A program made the position numbers and the translations under genes. Positions 12,095-27,717 of a DNA stretch of 64,000 nt are shown piece by piece; the first letter of the stretch is position 1; each line of letters opens with the position of its first letter. Below the pieces are notes generated by a model, which was given only the letters and a program-made list of their open reading frames with translations, had not been told where the DNA came from and did not search any database. The stretch is from Whitmania pigra (Eukaryota; Annelida; Clitellata; Hirudinida; Haemopidae): contig JAJTWR010000284.1 in the NCBI GenBank assembly GCA_021613335.1, positions 1,022,501 to 1,086,500 of the forward strand. Reading direction: 5' to 3'.

Positions 12095-12709
12095 TTATTC
12101 ATAATTAAAATAAGCCTCCATTGAGATCAATAAAAGCCATTTTAGTGACAAAATTGCAGATCCTTTGGATAGAAGATTGGCCATTACTTCGCGTTCTAGG
12201 TCAGTATCGTAGTTCAAATCTAGGGCAAACTTCTTGATTGAAATGGCATCATTACAGAAGTCAACATCACAAAAGCATCCTTTGACGCTCTTGAGACCGA
12301 GGTATGAGTCGCTTTCCATGCAAGAATTCGGTTTGACGTCCTTCGACACGGCACATAGCCTCCCTACTCGAAATTCTCCAACTGAAATTCAAGACATTAA
12401 AATATTAAAATACTATGAAAAATATTAACATTTTCAAAGAATAGAAAAATATTATTTCAAATGGCTCATAAATTAATAGCGAGATTCGTTAATTTTTTAA
12501 ATCCTTTCGCAAACCTCCTTCTTTGAACTCAGACTATGTTACTTACACGGATCAAGGCCCTCAAGGTAAGAGCAGAGGCTTTGGGATGGGTCGCAATCTA
12601 CTCGTTTCATGTTGCTTTCATCGCATGGTAAGCAATAGTAACAGTGAAGTCCATCTAACTGGTCGATTGCCAGGAATAGCGGGAACAAAAAAGTGAAAAA
12701 GTTGGTCAT
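12095..12709 (-). CDS. Ly6/uPAR-type secreted protein (cluster gene C)
   Basis: There are two minus-strand exons, 12709-12547 (donor GTAAGT, phase 1) and 12381-12095, for about 149 residues. Exon 1 encodes a signal peptide starting MTNFFTFLFPLFLA, then GLHCYYCLPCDE. Exon 2 continues with RLCAVSKDV, a further cysteine, and GCFCDVDFCND, which closes the Ly6 domain with the C-x-C-x4-C-N pattern. There is no Thr-rich stalk. A moderately hydrophobic stretch (ILSLKWLLLIS) near the end may be a weak GPI signal, or the protein may be secreted. An upstream in-frame ATG at 12772 would add 21 charged residues before the signal peptide, so I prefer 12709. It is the most diverged member of the cluster. 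Confidence 0.78.
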
Positions 12710-12772
12710 CTTCGATTGATGAGGTCGTAATGTGGTGATGTCTTTGTGCTCTGACCTTCGATACTTTTTCAT

Positions 12773-15700
12773 GAGGCATTCATTTTTTCAAGGCAACGAG
12801 ACTCAGAAAATAACAATATCAGTTTTAAAAATAAAATATTGAATAAATGTTTCAATTAAATTCATGCCAGATTGCACACAAAATAATTTATCAAAGAAGT
12901 TCATTATGCTTAAATAATAACATTCTTTTTATCTCGCTAAAATTGAAAACTTAAAAAATAATTTTTCTCGACATGTTTAAACATTCCTCGTGAAATTTTA
13001 TTCCGAAAGAAAGATTGTGTAAATTTCCGTCACTTTACATCAACTATTCTTACTTTTTACGACCCATAATTATTTGATCGTTTGCTTTCCTCTCGCTAGT
13101 TAAAACTATAATTACTAACAATCATTATAAATATTTTGATATTTTCGATAATAGAAATTCGGATAACCTATTCAACAGAAATCGAAACATATTTTTTCCA
13201 CAAACAGATTTTCCGAAATCTTTTCGAAACGAGATGTTTTTAAACATCAGAGATCAATGAAAACAGTGAAAAATTCCTATACTGATAGATGAATTATTAA
13301 AGGCTTTCTCTTGAATAAATTTTACTTTCCATGGCTCCACTGACTGTTAAAAGTTCCGATAGAACAAATGAGGCTGGACAGATATAAAAAAAATGGATTT
13401 ATGGCAGATTGTTATTAATGGCTCGACGAGCTTAGGAAATACACGGCTGAACAAAAAAAATGAATCGACTAAAAGTAAAGATTGTGTAAGATTATTATAG
13501 GATACGACTTTAGATTTCAACAGGAATTCTATCATTTATTTCAACTTTTGTCCACACGATCCTCGGTGTTGTCCAATCCATCAATGGCTCTGCAGCGCTC
13601 AAAAAGTCGTAGCCTCAAAAAATCTCAATTCCCAGTGCTGTCCGAAAATCATTGGAGCAGGATTATTTTTTGACTTTTTCAAACTTCGTCCAATATTTCA
13701 GGCTTTGATATGTTGAGGCGCAAAGACTAGTATACTTTTATATCTATTTATATTGAATTGGACTTTATTTTTGTTTCTAAATGGTATTCTGTAGATTTAA
13801 TGGTTAATAAATAAAATAAAACAAACTTCTCTTTCGTTGGATATTTTACAAATAAAATGACGTCGACACGGAATATTTTAAAAAAGAACGAGAAAATAAT
13901 GCAGAATTATCTTGTGAATAATATTTATAATTGTAATGTTAAAACAAAGTTATTTAAAATTCCATCCAAATTAGTCACAAAATTAACGTGTTGAAGGCTT
14001 TAATGGCTTTCTTAAAAGTTCTTAGAATAAAGGCGTGAAAAATCAAAAAAACCCAGACAAAATGACGAAACGGATGGGTGGGTCTGTGATTGAGTGAAAT
14101 TTTGATTGCAAAACGAAGACTTTATGATGATATCAGAAAGACAGGCTTGACGAGAATGATTGAATAAGATAATGAATAATAAGATAAAGATTGAAAGATC
14201 GAAATGATGAATAAATGATGGATTGACGAAGGTGAACGAGGGATGGATGACTAGTGACGAAATGATGATAAGTCGTGGTAAGGAAGTAATTCCATTTCTA
14301 ATCACAGATGAAATGGGAGAGACAAATGTCCCATCCTTCCTGGAAAGGAACTCGCTCGGACCGACTTTTGGATGGATGGATGGATGGGTGGATGGCTTAC
14401 AGATAATGGAGGAATGATGATTAAATATTCAAGTGGAAAATAGTATGACTAATGTCTTCCTTCCTAATGGAGCAGGAGTGAGTTCTATTCTTGTACCAAG
14501 GGTTTCGAACCATGGACGTTTGTAAGCGGTAATTGACACTGGAAATTAATACTAGTTACCTTTTTAACAACTGGTAACAATTCAATAGTTCATATTCTGA
14601 GACGTTAATAATTGTTGATGAATATTTAAATTTTACTTGTCGCGAATTTTTAATGTATTCAGAGGAGTAGAGTTTTCGTCAATGGACAAATAAATTTACG
14701 ATAATTGGTCGAGTTTGCTGTAGGCAGCCAAATCATGTAAAACATGATAGATTGGTGGGCTTGCGTCCTGTCACCACAGTGCAGGCAGAATAATGAATCA
14801 TCATCATCACAACCATCATCATCATCGTCATCACCATCATCATCACCATCATCATCGTCATCGTCGTCCTCGTCATCGTTGACGTTGTCATTTTCTTTTG
14901 ATTTAAAAATGTTAAATTGAATAACGTCTATGATTTACGAATAGACAATGAAAAAAATTGATGGATGGCTGACTCGACGGATGAATGAACGTAGCGATGG
15001 CTGGGCGGATGAATGGACTGATGAATAAATAAGTGGGAATAATAGAGGCGATTACGAAGGCGTGGTTGGAGTGGGAATTGACTGATTGTGAGAAATATTA
15101 ATAGGCTTCCATGCAAACATTTCCAACTCATAAATTGTGGACACAGCCTGACACTGTCGCCTTGTAAATTTCCGCTTGGATAGTAAACAAGGAGAAACAA
15201 AAAGCCCAAAGAACATCATGTTGTTACGTGTCAATGTCAGCACCAAAAATAGCAGGCTTCCACACCGACTAGTAAGACAATCGTTTGCATTGCAAATTAA
15301 TTATATTTAATTAGTAACGAAGTATATTAAGTAAAATCGGATAAAGGGTTGATGTCTAAAAAGGTTCGCATTTAAAGAAATTTTAGGCGCAAAAAACTTT
15401 ATAAACTAGAGTTACTCTGGCTGATTATCACACATTTCCATCTAACTTAAAATCACCAGACTATACCGCAGAAGTCTAAGGCCAGACCACTCGAGGGTTC
15501 CCTCTTGTTTGTTCTCACACTTCTGCAGTATGTTTGTTCAATCTGTTTTCTTTTCTCACTAAGGATATGAAAATCAATTATCCTAAGTCATTTTCAGCTA
15601 TTTATACGGAAAGTCTCAGATTTAACTGATTTGAAATGGGCACCTCAGCAACACAATCATTACTGAGGTCAAATTAAGAAAATTTTTTTGAAAAGTTTTA

Positions 15701-16393
15701 GGAGCTACTTTCGGTTGATAAAATAACGAAGAAATTTAATTTTACTACTTTTGTGAAACTATTGATCGAAGCCAAAGTGGAAAATAAGGGGATCATACGC
15801 TACAGGTGAGGACATTTTGATTGTAGGTTGACTCCCAGGCGATTTGCCATTCGAATATCAATTTTATTTCCAAAGATTGCCTCTTTACATGCCACGAGTT
15901 TATTGACAACCGGATCATTACTTCGTTTGTCAAGAGGTCAATCAAAAGCAGGCACTGCAAATGCCAGGATGAATTTGAAGATGCAAAATTAACTTTTTAT
16001 GTTTTTGATCTCACTATGTGTCGACTACTTAAAATAATTTTGCAAGAATAATGATTATTTAAATCTTGCAAGAATGCATAGTTGGTCATTTACAGATCAA
16101 GAACCAGATGTTCAGTTCTTACTTTAAATTTTAATAAAAACTATAAAATTTTAAAAAATTGGCAAAATTTGTAATTAAAACATGTAAATGTATATAAAAT
16201 TAATTTATTTAAAATGTTCACACTACCATTAGCGATTCAAATTTTCTTCGTTACTATTTTTGGCATATGCGAAAATGGCACAGTGGCATTAGACGATGCT
16301 GCAATATTTTCTTGTCCACATTATAGTCATGCTAAATCTTATGATGTAGAATTTCTCCGCAGGAATTTTTTTAGCCGATAATTTTATGGCAAC
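12773..16393. other. long gap between the Ly6 cluster and syndecan
   Basis: No gene recognised. Contents: AT-rich DNA; GGAT/GATG-type degenerate tetranucleotide repeat around 14050-14410; a possible SINE fragment near 14495-14530 with a perfect B box on the minus strand (GGTTCGAAACCC); an imperfect CAT/CGT triplet array at about 14797-14880; a second GGAT-type patch near 14960-15030. The last 600 bases probably include the syndecan promoter and 5' untranslated region. Confidence 0.5.
14797..14880. repeat. imperfect (CAT)n/(CGT)n triplet array
   Basis: Consecutive CAT, CAC, CGT and similar triplets without coding context. Confidence 0.85.
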
Positions 16394-18279
16394 ATGAATT
16401 TGAAGGAAAAATACCTCCTCGTCTTGTCATTCAGCCTGCTCATAATTGCAGTTTCGCAACAAACATTCTCTGATGAGGTAATTTGTGATTTATATGTTAG
16501 CATATGGGGTAGGATTCTTGCAAATTTTTAGATTTTCTTTTTTCTTAGTGAGTTAATAGCTGACAATATTTCCAAAGTTACTAAATTCTACCCAGTACAA
16601 CATAATCAAATGCAAAGTCCTTATGAGTACTATTTTTGCACTAAATGTTTTTGAGTAATACAATGACGGTAGCTGCAACGCACAAGGAATGTTAAAGTCT
16701 GTTATTGTACCAGAGGCAACTATATGATAGGTCATTACTCTTAAATTTGATCTCAGTAATTTTTTCAATTAGTTTATTTACCTTCAATCTTGAACTGTGG
16801 TGTATTAGTTAGCAATTGTATTTGAAGGATGTAGATAGTGGAGATGGCTACGATGATTATGAGGAGGGCGATTATGATGATGGAGCAGATGATATGTCTG
16901 GATACGATGGAGATCCAAAGGACGATGAAGAAGAGGAGGAGGATGACACAGAAGATAGTGATACTTTTGGCAATGGTAAGATTTTTTAGTCATGACATTC
17001 CATCAACGTGTAGGAACTGTCACTTAAATTTGCCAGTTTAACATTTATGAGAAGATTTTCTGAGAAGATGCCAAAGCAAATAAATATATTCTCCACTTCA
17101 TAAAATTATTTCAGGTGAGGAATATTACTCCAGACCGTGCTCCCAAGCCATTCAAAAGATTGGATCCTCGAATGGAGACGACGACAACAGGGATGATAAC
17201 ACCTTCATTCCTCAGTGCACGAACGTCGGCGAATTTGAGCCGAGGCAATGCCACAAGTCGTGGTGCTGGTGTGTGTCGAGGGAAGGGGTTGAACTGAAGG
17301 GGTCGAGACACCCGGACACCAAGTTCAAGCAGTGTGGCAACTTCAATCCTGGTCATTATTTACAGATTTTAATTTTTTATAGAAATAGAGTTTAACGAGC
17401 AGATAAATACAGAGAATACAAATTACTATATAAATAGTAGTTGCCTGTAATTTATTAACGTTTTCAACTGGTTAGCATTATCAATGGTCATGTTATTTTC
17501 CAGATATCTTTAAAAAAGCAGCCTCGACCAATTCTCTCTCCAAGAATGCTTCCTTCTCATCCAGCCACCCTGCCTTTTTAGCAGGTGAAAAAGGGGTTTT
17601 TTTTGTGGTGACTGTGTCTTGACATGCTTTGTGCGTCTTTGGGATGTTGAATCATTTTTTTCAAGATTAATTTAATCTTGAAATTTATGACGTTTAAATG
17701 CAAAAGATGTAAAAGTGATTTTTTTAAAAATTTAGTTATGTGAGATGGCCAGCAATTCATTTTAAATTGAATACTGAAATAAATAGCCAGTAGTCTATTG
17801 TTGAGAGGAATTTCACATACAGTTTTCCATGATTCTTAGGCACTCTCCATTAATGTATTTAGTACAATTATTCAATGTTAGTGCCACCACAAAGTCTCTG
17901 CTATTTTTTGTCAGACCAGCTCGGGCGATGGCTAAGATCAATTGATTGTCAAGATAATTTAATGTAACTTATTATCGCTTTAAAAATATTTTGTATTTTT
18001 CACTGGACAGCCATTGTTGTGATGGTGGTGATGGGTCTGGCAGGAGCCGTTCTAGTGGCCATGTTCATTGTGTACAGAATGAGGAAAAAAGATGAAGGGT
18101 CCTACGCTCTCGCCCACAACAGCAACTCGTCTGCTCCGGAGAGGAGGAGCACCAGATCACTGATATTCGGGACTGCCACGGGAGGTGGGATCAAGGAGGG
18201 TGGCCATGCCCCCGATCAACACTTTTACTCTCTACAACAGCAACTACAACAGCCACTGCAGCAGGAGTTTTATGCTTGA
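16394..18279 (+). CDS. SDC: syndecan with an extracellular thyroglobulin type-1 domain
   Basis: Five exons fit in phase: 16394-16477, 16828-16975 (or 16813, 5 more codons), 17115-17351, 17504-17584 and 18011-18279, giving 272 residues. Exon 1 is a signal peptide. Exon 2 is strongly acidic with SGDG and SGYDG, good glycosaminoglycan attachment contexts. Exon 3 (residues about 78-156) is a complete thyroglobulin type-1 domain: PCSQ, then FIPQC, GEFEPRQC, WCWCV and FKQC, with all six cysteines. Exon 4 is a Ser-rich juxtamembrane segment. Exon 5 has the transmembrane helix (about 185-205), the syndecan C1 motif YRMRKKDEGSY and the C-terminal PDZ-binding EFYA. Family knowledge: syndecans are heparan-sulfate co-receptors linking matrix and growth factors to the cytoskeleton. 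The tail is 67 residues, longer than the roughly 30 of vertebrate syndecans. The thyroglobulin domain is not part of the usual syndecan architecture. Confidence 0.92.
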
Positions 18280-19849
18280 TGGTGCTCATTGTCTCCTGCA
18301 GCTTGACATAACGAGAACTTTATCCTGATGATGGTTGCATTGCCGTGATGGATTTGGTGTTGGCGGGCATGTGGTTTCAAGGATGATGATGATGGTGGTG
18401 GTGGTGGTTAGGGTGAATTATGATAATTATGGTGGTTATGACTGTGGACTGTTGTTTGATTTTGATTATTTTGCTTCACATTTGAGGGTGGTCAACATAT
18501 CTGACAATGAGGATTGACAAGCTACGGACTGCCCTCTCAGAAACGAACATTACTTCATTAATATGTTTGCATAATTATTATTCGAGAACTATTCGCATCA
18601 AATGTGAGGATGCCTACATTCATTCCTTCAACTCTTGAAAGATTCGAATTGAGAAGTTTATTTACATTTCTGTTGTTGAAATGCTTCTTGCTGGAAATAT
18701 TTTCATTGCTTTTATTTCTTTTTAAGATTTTTGTGAATTCTCCAAGTCTCACCGTTAGTGCAATCATGATTTTTCTGGATCTCATTAATATTCATGATTT
18801 TATAACAACTAATTTCTAACTCCCTATTCGTGAGTGGTAAGTTACTTTGGTTATTGTTTTATTCATAACATCCAGATGTTATGTTACCGGCTATTTACTA
18901 ATTTACTGTTGTTTACGTATAATCACGAATGTAACGACAATACATTTATCTTTTTCACTTCGAAGAAGTTGCTCGACTTGTAGATATTCGTTAATTATCA
19001 TGTCGACAAATAAATATTTTGTTTATCCTAACCGAGCCTACGTACCTAGTTGGATTCGCAAATCATTTCAGTTGTAATCTTGACGTCTCTTCCCAGTCGC
19101 ATTGTTTTATGGGATTAATTCTATTTTTTAATTTATCCGCTTGAAAGTGATGCTCTACTTTTTCTTTGTTTCTTCAAACTATTTCCTTTGATGATTTGTT
19201 TGTGAGAGTTTTTTTTATAATTTGTTTGGCTAATTTTTTTGCTTCGTGCGAGTTCCAACAAATTTTCAGTCATTTTTGATCTCGATTTGATTTGATTTGA
19301 TTTTGAGGATTCATTCCATTTAAGATGAGACTTTTGCTGTTATTTGCTTTGGATTGTTTGGATTATTTGGATTGTGGAGCTTTTCCTTTCTTTACAATTA
19401 AATGATGCTGGTCTCGACAAGCTGAGAATCAATCGAGTTAGTTGAGTGTGCTTTCAGAGTTCTTGTCACCTGGTTCAATTTGAGGTAGGAAGGTCGTTTA
19501 TGCAGGTGGTGGCAAGTCATAAGATAATTCTGGACTGTGCTGTCTATATTATCATTCATCAAGCAACAGTAACATAGGATTTCCTTGAATTCAAACTCTT
19601 GATCACCTGATTAGAAGTTGCTGATGATTAATTTTCGTCTGGGCATCCTTTGGGTATTGCTTGGTCCATTATCTCATGATTCATGAGGAACGTGCATGAC
19701 TAAGCCGGGAAAACATCCTGCTTTCGTGATCCAAGTTTAAGGTTCCCGAGGAAGGATAAGCTCTTTGAACACAAAATGAAGAGTGTGCAATTCGGCTTTT
19801 GTGCGTTTTGGGTCATTGACACCTGGAATCTAATTTCCCAGGTGATTAC
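18280..19849 (+). other. syndecan 3' untranslated region and intergenic DNA
   Basis: No coding exon recognised. A polyadenylation-like AATAAA occurs near 19008. The sequence just after the stop codon contains GAT/GGT-rich stretches. I could not place the transcript end. Confidence 0.4.
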
Positions 19850-19975
19850 AGAGGTGCCTCTAGATATATAGCGCCATATCGGAGAGAGTGCGGTTGTGCA
19901 GCTCATGGTGGGAATCGAGTTTAAAATTTTTCTAGTTTTTGCGCCTATCCGCTACTTTGACAGAAAGGCTCTGTC
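19850..19975 (-). mobile_element. tRNA-derived SINE, second copy or related family
   Basis: On the minus strand there is an A-box-like GTAGCGGATAGGCGC and, about 30 bases later, a clean B-box-like AACTCGATTCCC. A body ending in ATATGGCGCTATATA follows. The element at 1140-1338 shares the GCGCTATATA motif but has a different head. No long simple-repeat tail remains, so this copy is probably truncated or old. Confidence 0.55.
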
Positions 19976-20526
19976 GGCGTGCGTGCTCGTCACAACGAAC
20001 ACGGACATTTGATGACTACCATGATTAACTGACAATTATTGCGATGCTTTTCACAACCGCAACGAGGCTTGATATAAATCATCATCATCATCTCCTCCGA
20101 AATTTTAAAATTTGATGCCGACGATGACGTCATCTGAAGCTAAATATATCTCGTCATTTATCGATTTTTTTCTGTAGACCAGACGGTATTTGTAATAGCA
20201 GCCTGGTCGGGAGATAAGTAGAAGAAGAGAGAGGAAGACGCTGAGAGGTCATTGTCTTGTAACTGTAAAGTTGAATTCATAAAAAAATAATATTTTTACG
20301 GCTTAATGATGTATTGCTTCAAAAATGAAAGTATTATTTGGAAAAACTAAATGACCTGCATTGAGCCAAGTGATTAACTAATTAACAAACGTGCTAAAAA
20401 AAACTGTCTTGATTCAGAATTCAAAACAGTAGAAGTCCTCTAGAGGAGACACTCTAATGCTTGTAGTTGCAACTTGCATTTTCTATCTGGAAAAACTCCC
20501 GGCGTGGATGCACGCATTTCCATTGC

Positions 20527-20541
20527 CACGTGAATCACGTG
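20527..20541. promoter_or_regulatory. paired E-boxes upstream of YKT6
   Basis: CACGTGAATCACGTG contains two perfect CACGTG boxes nine bases apart, about 250 bases upstream of the YKT6 start codon. TGAGTCA (AP-1-like) lies at 20577-20583 and ATTGG, an inverted CCAAT box, near 20653. The cluster suggests a promoter for a housekeeping gene. Factor binding is inferred only. Confidence 0.45.
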
Positions 20542-20783
20542 CTATTTAATCCGTCGTCTCGTCCACTGAATGCCGCTGAGTCACGACTTCATCGGTTTGA
20601 TTTCATCCGATTTCTCAGAAAACAATCGAACGCCATTTTAAACAGGGGAGCATCCATTGGCTAAGTTGATTTTAGTGGTACAGAAACAACACTCCCAGAA
20701 ACATCATCTCTATGGATTAGAGATGATCAGCATCCAGGATAATTTCTACTGCTCTTTATATTAGGAAGCAAGTTTATTTCAAG

Positions 20784-24830
<4,047 letters not shown>

Positions 24831-25649
24831 ATTGAGTCCATCCACATCAAGGCTGAGGATGCGTATCATATTATATATACATTGTACATCGTATAGGCCG
24901 TCTTGTTGATACGCCGTTGCTGTAGCAACTATATCGGAATCGTGTTTGCTACTAGCGAAGATAATTTTAATATCTTGTTTCGAAATATTTTGTACATTAT
25001 TATATTTTGCAAGACAAAGTTATTTTTAATAAATTAATATTTTTTGTGTATCGGAAAGTTTTTTTTAATTTTTGCTTAAAAGATTGATTTCGTGATTATT
25101 TCTTTCTGCTATACAATGATTTTTTTGTCATTACAAAATCATTGTTATTCTAACATAAAAAATTGTTGCAAAAGTTGTTTTAAAATTCGTTCATGCAAAT
25201 GACGTCTGACACGAATTGGCGTGAAATGTTTTGAAAATTATACTTTGCGTGTGCTCCAGAAAACCTGGGTGAACATTTTTAATTGTTTTAATTTGCTTTT
25301 AATTAGTTTCTTTTAAAATTTCCGTTTGTTATAATGAATAAATTTTCTCAACTTTCAACAAATATCCCATCGAAAATATTTATGAACATAATGCACAATT
25401 TCAAGACCTCCTGAATAATTGATATGGATCTGCCAGGAATTATGGCCGCTTTCAAACAACTTTTCTGGCTTTGAGGCAGATATCTCCTGGATAAGGCATT
25501 GAGGACTTTTTTGATCCCTTCATGCATAATCCAATCTTATTCTTCTTAAACTTTCATCGCATCTCATATTCACAGTGCTAATGTAGACCTCTTTACAAGT
25601 CCATCAGATTTTGAAAATATTTCTTTAGGAAAAAAATAGAAGCAAATAA
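24831..25649. other. YKT6 3' untranslated region and intergenic DNA
   Basis: There is no coding exon. AATAAATT near 25028 is a possible YKT6 polyadenylation signal. The stretch ends where the tandem duplication begins. Confidence 0.45.
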
Positions 25650-26295
25650 TAAAAAGGGGCAAATTAACCACTATCGAGTTCTCAACAGTTAATATTAACC
25701 ATCTTATTGAGAATTTTGACAAGAAAGTTCTAAACATTTTCTTTAAAAATAAAAAAACTATATGCTCTCATGTAAAACTTTACTGGGGCAGACAATGGCT
25801 GCTATATACTAATGAGTCGGATATTGAATACCTACGCTAGCAGAGATTGATTCCTATGATATACAAAGCTTTTAACCGCTTCATTTATATTCTCATAACA
25901 CAAGTGTCTTAAAAGTTACCAGGTTACTGGTATTTTTAACGCCTCATCTATTTATCCATTCAGCGTAAAGGCATCTGTCTGTCTGTCTGCCTGTCTGTCT
26001 GCCTGAGACTCGTCCTGTTTTATATGTTTACGTTCAAAAGTTCACTTTTACGCTTTAAATGTCTGTTCTTAAAAGTTGCAAGTAAAATGTATTTCGCAAG
26101 TGAAAAATTTAGCCGATTAAAATCATTTATAAACGATTTCAAAAAGTCTTTTAAAACATAACTAAGCATGCCATTACTAAGCAGGATTGATTGAATGATT
26201 ACTGCAGAATTTGAAAACCTTATATGCATCAACATAGCATCATCATAGCGTTACAAATAATTTAAGTCTTTAAGTCTGTCTCAATTTTAGTTATT

Positions 26296-27085
26296 ATGAA
26301 TCATTTGTCGATTCATATTCGATGCATCTCCTGCAAAAGTAACATCCAAAAGTGGCCTTTACCCCAATACTTATTCTTTCGGAAGTACCTGCACTTAAAC
26401 GAACGCAATTATACTCGATTCCGTCATTCTGGACAGAAATGGACAAGGCGTCTTTCAGACTTTCTGGAATCTCGACCCTGCATCGCTAATGCCATAAACA
26501 CTGGTTTAATTATGGGAATCGGAGATACTATTGCACAGACAATTTTGGAATCAAGAAGAATTTCAAGTTTTGATTTCGGGAGATTGTCGCGTTTCATTGG
26601 GCTTGGATTCTGCTTGGCAGGACCTGGAATGCACTATTGGTACTCTGCTTTGGATAAATATGTCACAAGAGGAACAAGGACTGCCAGGGCTATATGGAAA
26701 TTACTTATCGACCAGGTAATTCAAATATTAATTAATGCTTATTATAGCTTCGTCTGATAAGTGAATCAACATATGAGTAAAGTTTTCAATTGAACAAAAG
26801 ACGTTTTTTAATTTGAAGATTCTATTTTTGCCGCCATACCTTCTCATTTACTTGACCATGCTGGCAATACTCAGGGGAGACAGACAGCATGAAATAAGCA
26901 GCAGGATAAAAAGGGACATGTATCCCTCCCTAAAGGACAGTTACAAAGTTTGGCCATTAGCGCAGGCGATAAATTTTTACTTAATTCCTCTTAAATTTCG
27001 AATCATCTTCATCAATATCATAAATTTGTTCTGGAACATACACATAGGATGGAAAGCCGAAAAGAAGCTGGAATCTCATGGCTGA
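26296..27085 (+). CDS. MPV17L2-like: Mpv17/PMP22-family membrane protein, copy 1
   Basis: Two exons, 26296-26715 and 26819-27085, join in phase 0 to give 228 residues. The N-terminus is basic and resembles a mitochondrial targeting sequence. Family landmarks are NTGLIMGIGDTIAQ, GPGMHYWYSALDKY, LIDQ at the exon junction, and the C-terminal signature around VWPLAQAINFYLIP, RIIFIN and WNIHIGW. The family has four membrane segments. MPV17 forms an inner mitochondrial membrane channel, and MPV17L2 has been linked to mitochondrial ribosome assembly. GPGMHYWY and the overall length favour MPV17L2, but I cannot separate subfamilies without a tree. Reading through the 103-nt intron adds only a short tail before a stop, so intron retention would remove the last membrane segments. 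A near-identical copy lies at 28821-29607. Confidence 0.9.
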
Positions 27086-27613
27086 ATCCATTCGAATAAT
27101 TCATGAATTGTCCATAAAGGCATGCTCCATTAGCGCTAAAATCCTGGCAATGAATTATAAAAGGGATACTTTAGGAATAATTTAAAAATGTTATTATGGC
27201 CCGGTTGATCCTATCTCATGTTTATTGTTTGTTTGTTTTTGCTTAATTTTTAATTTGTTCGTATTACTCAATCTTGGAATATTGGACAGATTTTAACATA
27301 TTTGATATTTTCTTTTCATTTCACTCCACTCACGGAGTAGATTATTTTACTCATTTATTTTACTTTTTAATATTAAAAGGAATCCTTTTTGACAAAGAAG
27401 TCATCAAAACCAATTAAAATCAAGCATACCTTTGGATTTTTTAAAATGTGCTGAGTAAATAAATAAAATCATCTATCGGGACGAAAGAATCAGATCAGCC
27501 TGAGCGTCAAAAACGAAAATGATTTTTGGAAAAAATAAAAAAAATAGAATAAAACAAAAAAGATAATATCAAGTGTCAATACAAATAGTTCGTGATGATT
27601 TAAAACTAGTACA

Positions 27614-27717
27614 GATAATTCTCACAAAAATTCATAACAAAATTTCAAAAAGTGATTCTAGGATTTCAAAAAAAAGAAACTTTGGGGTACACTTGTACCA
27701 CCCCTTAGGCACACAAG
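27614..27717. other. segment present only in duplication unit 1
   Basis: About 100 bases, including GGGGTACACTTGTACCACCC, have no match in unit 2. At the same place unit 2 carries an unrelated segment of about 380 bases (30133-30516). One or both are later insertions or deletions. No open frame of interest. Confidence 0.6.

Noticed and set aside
12710..12772. Upstream ATG for Ly6 gene C
   Set aside because: It would put 21 charged residues before the signal peptide; the internal ATG at 12709 gives the same exon length as genes A and B.
14495..14530. Possible tRNA gene (perfect B box on the minus strand)
   Set aside because: No matching A box or cloverleaf upstream; better explained as a SINE fragment.
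26716..26757. C-terminal extension VIQILINAYYSFV of the Mpv17-like protein
   Set aside because: It reads into the intron after a GT donor. The family continues in the next exon, which joins in phase, so this tail is intronic.
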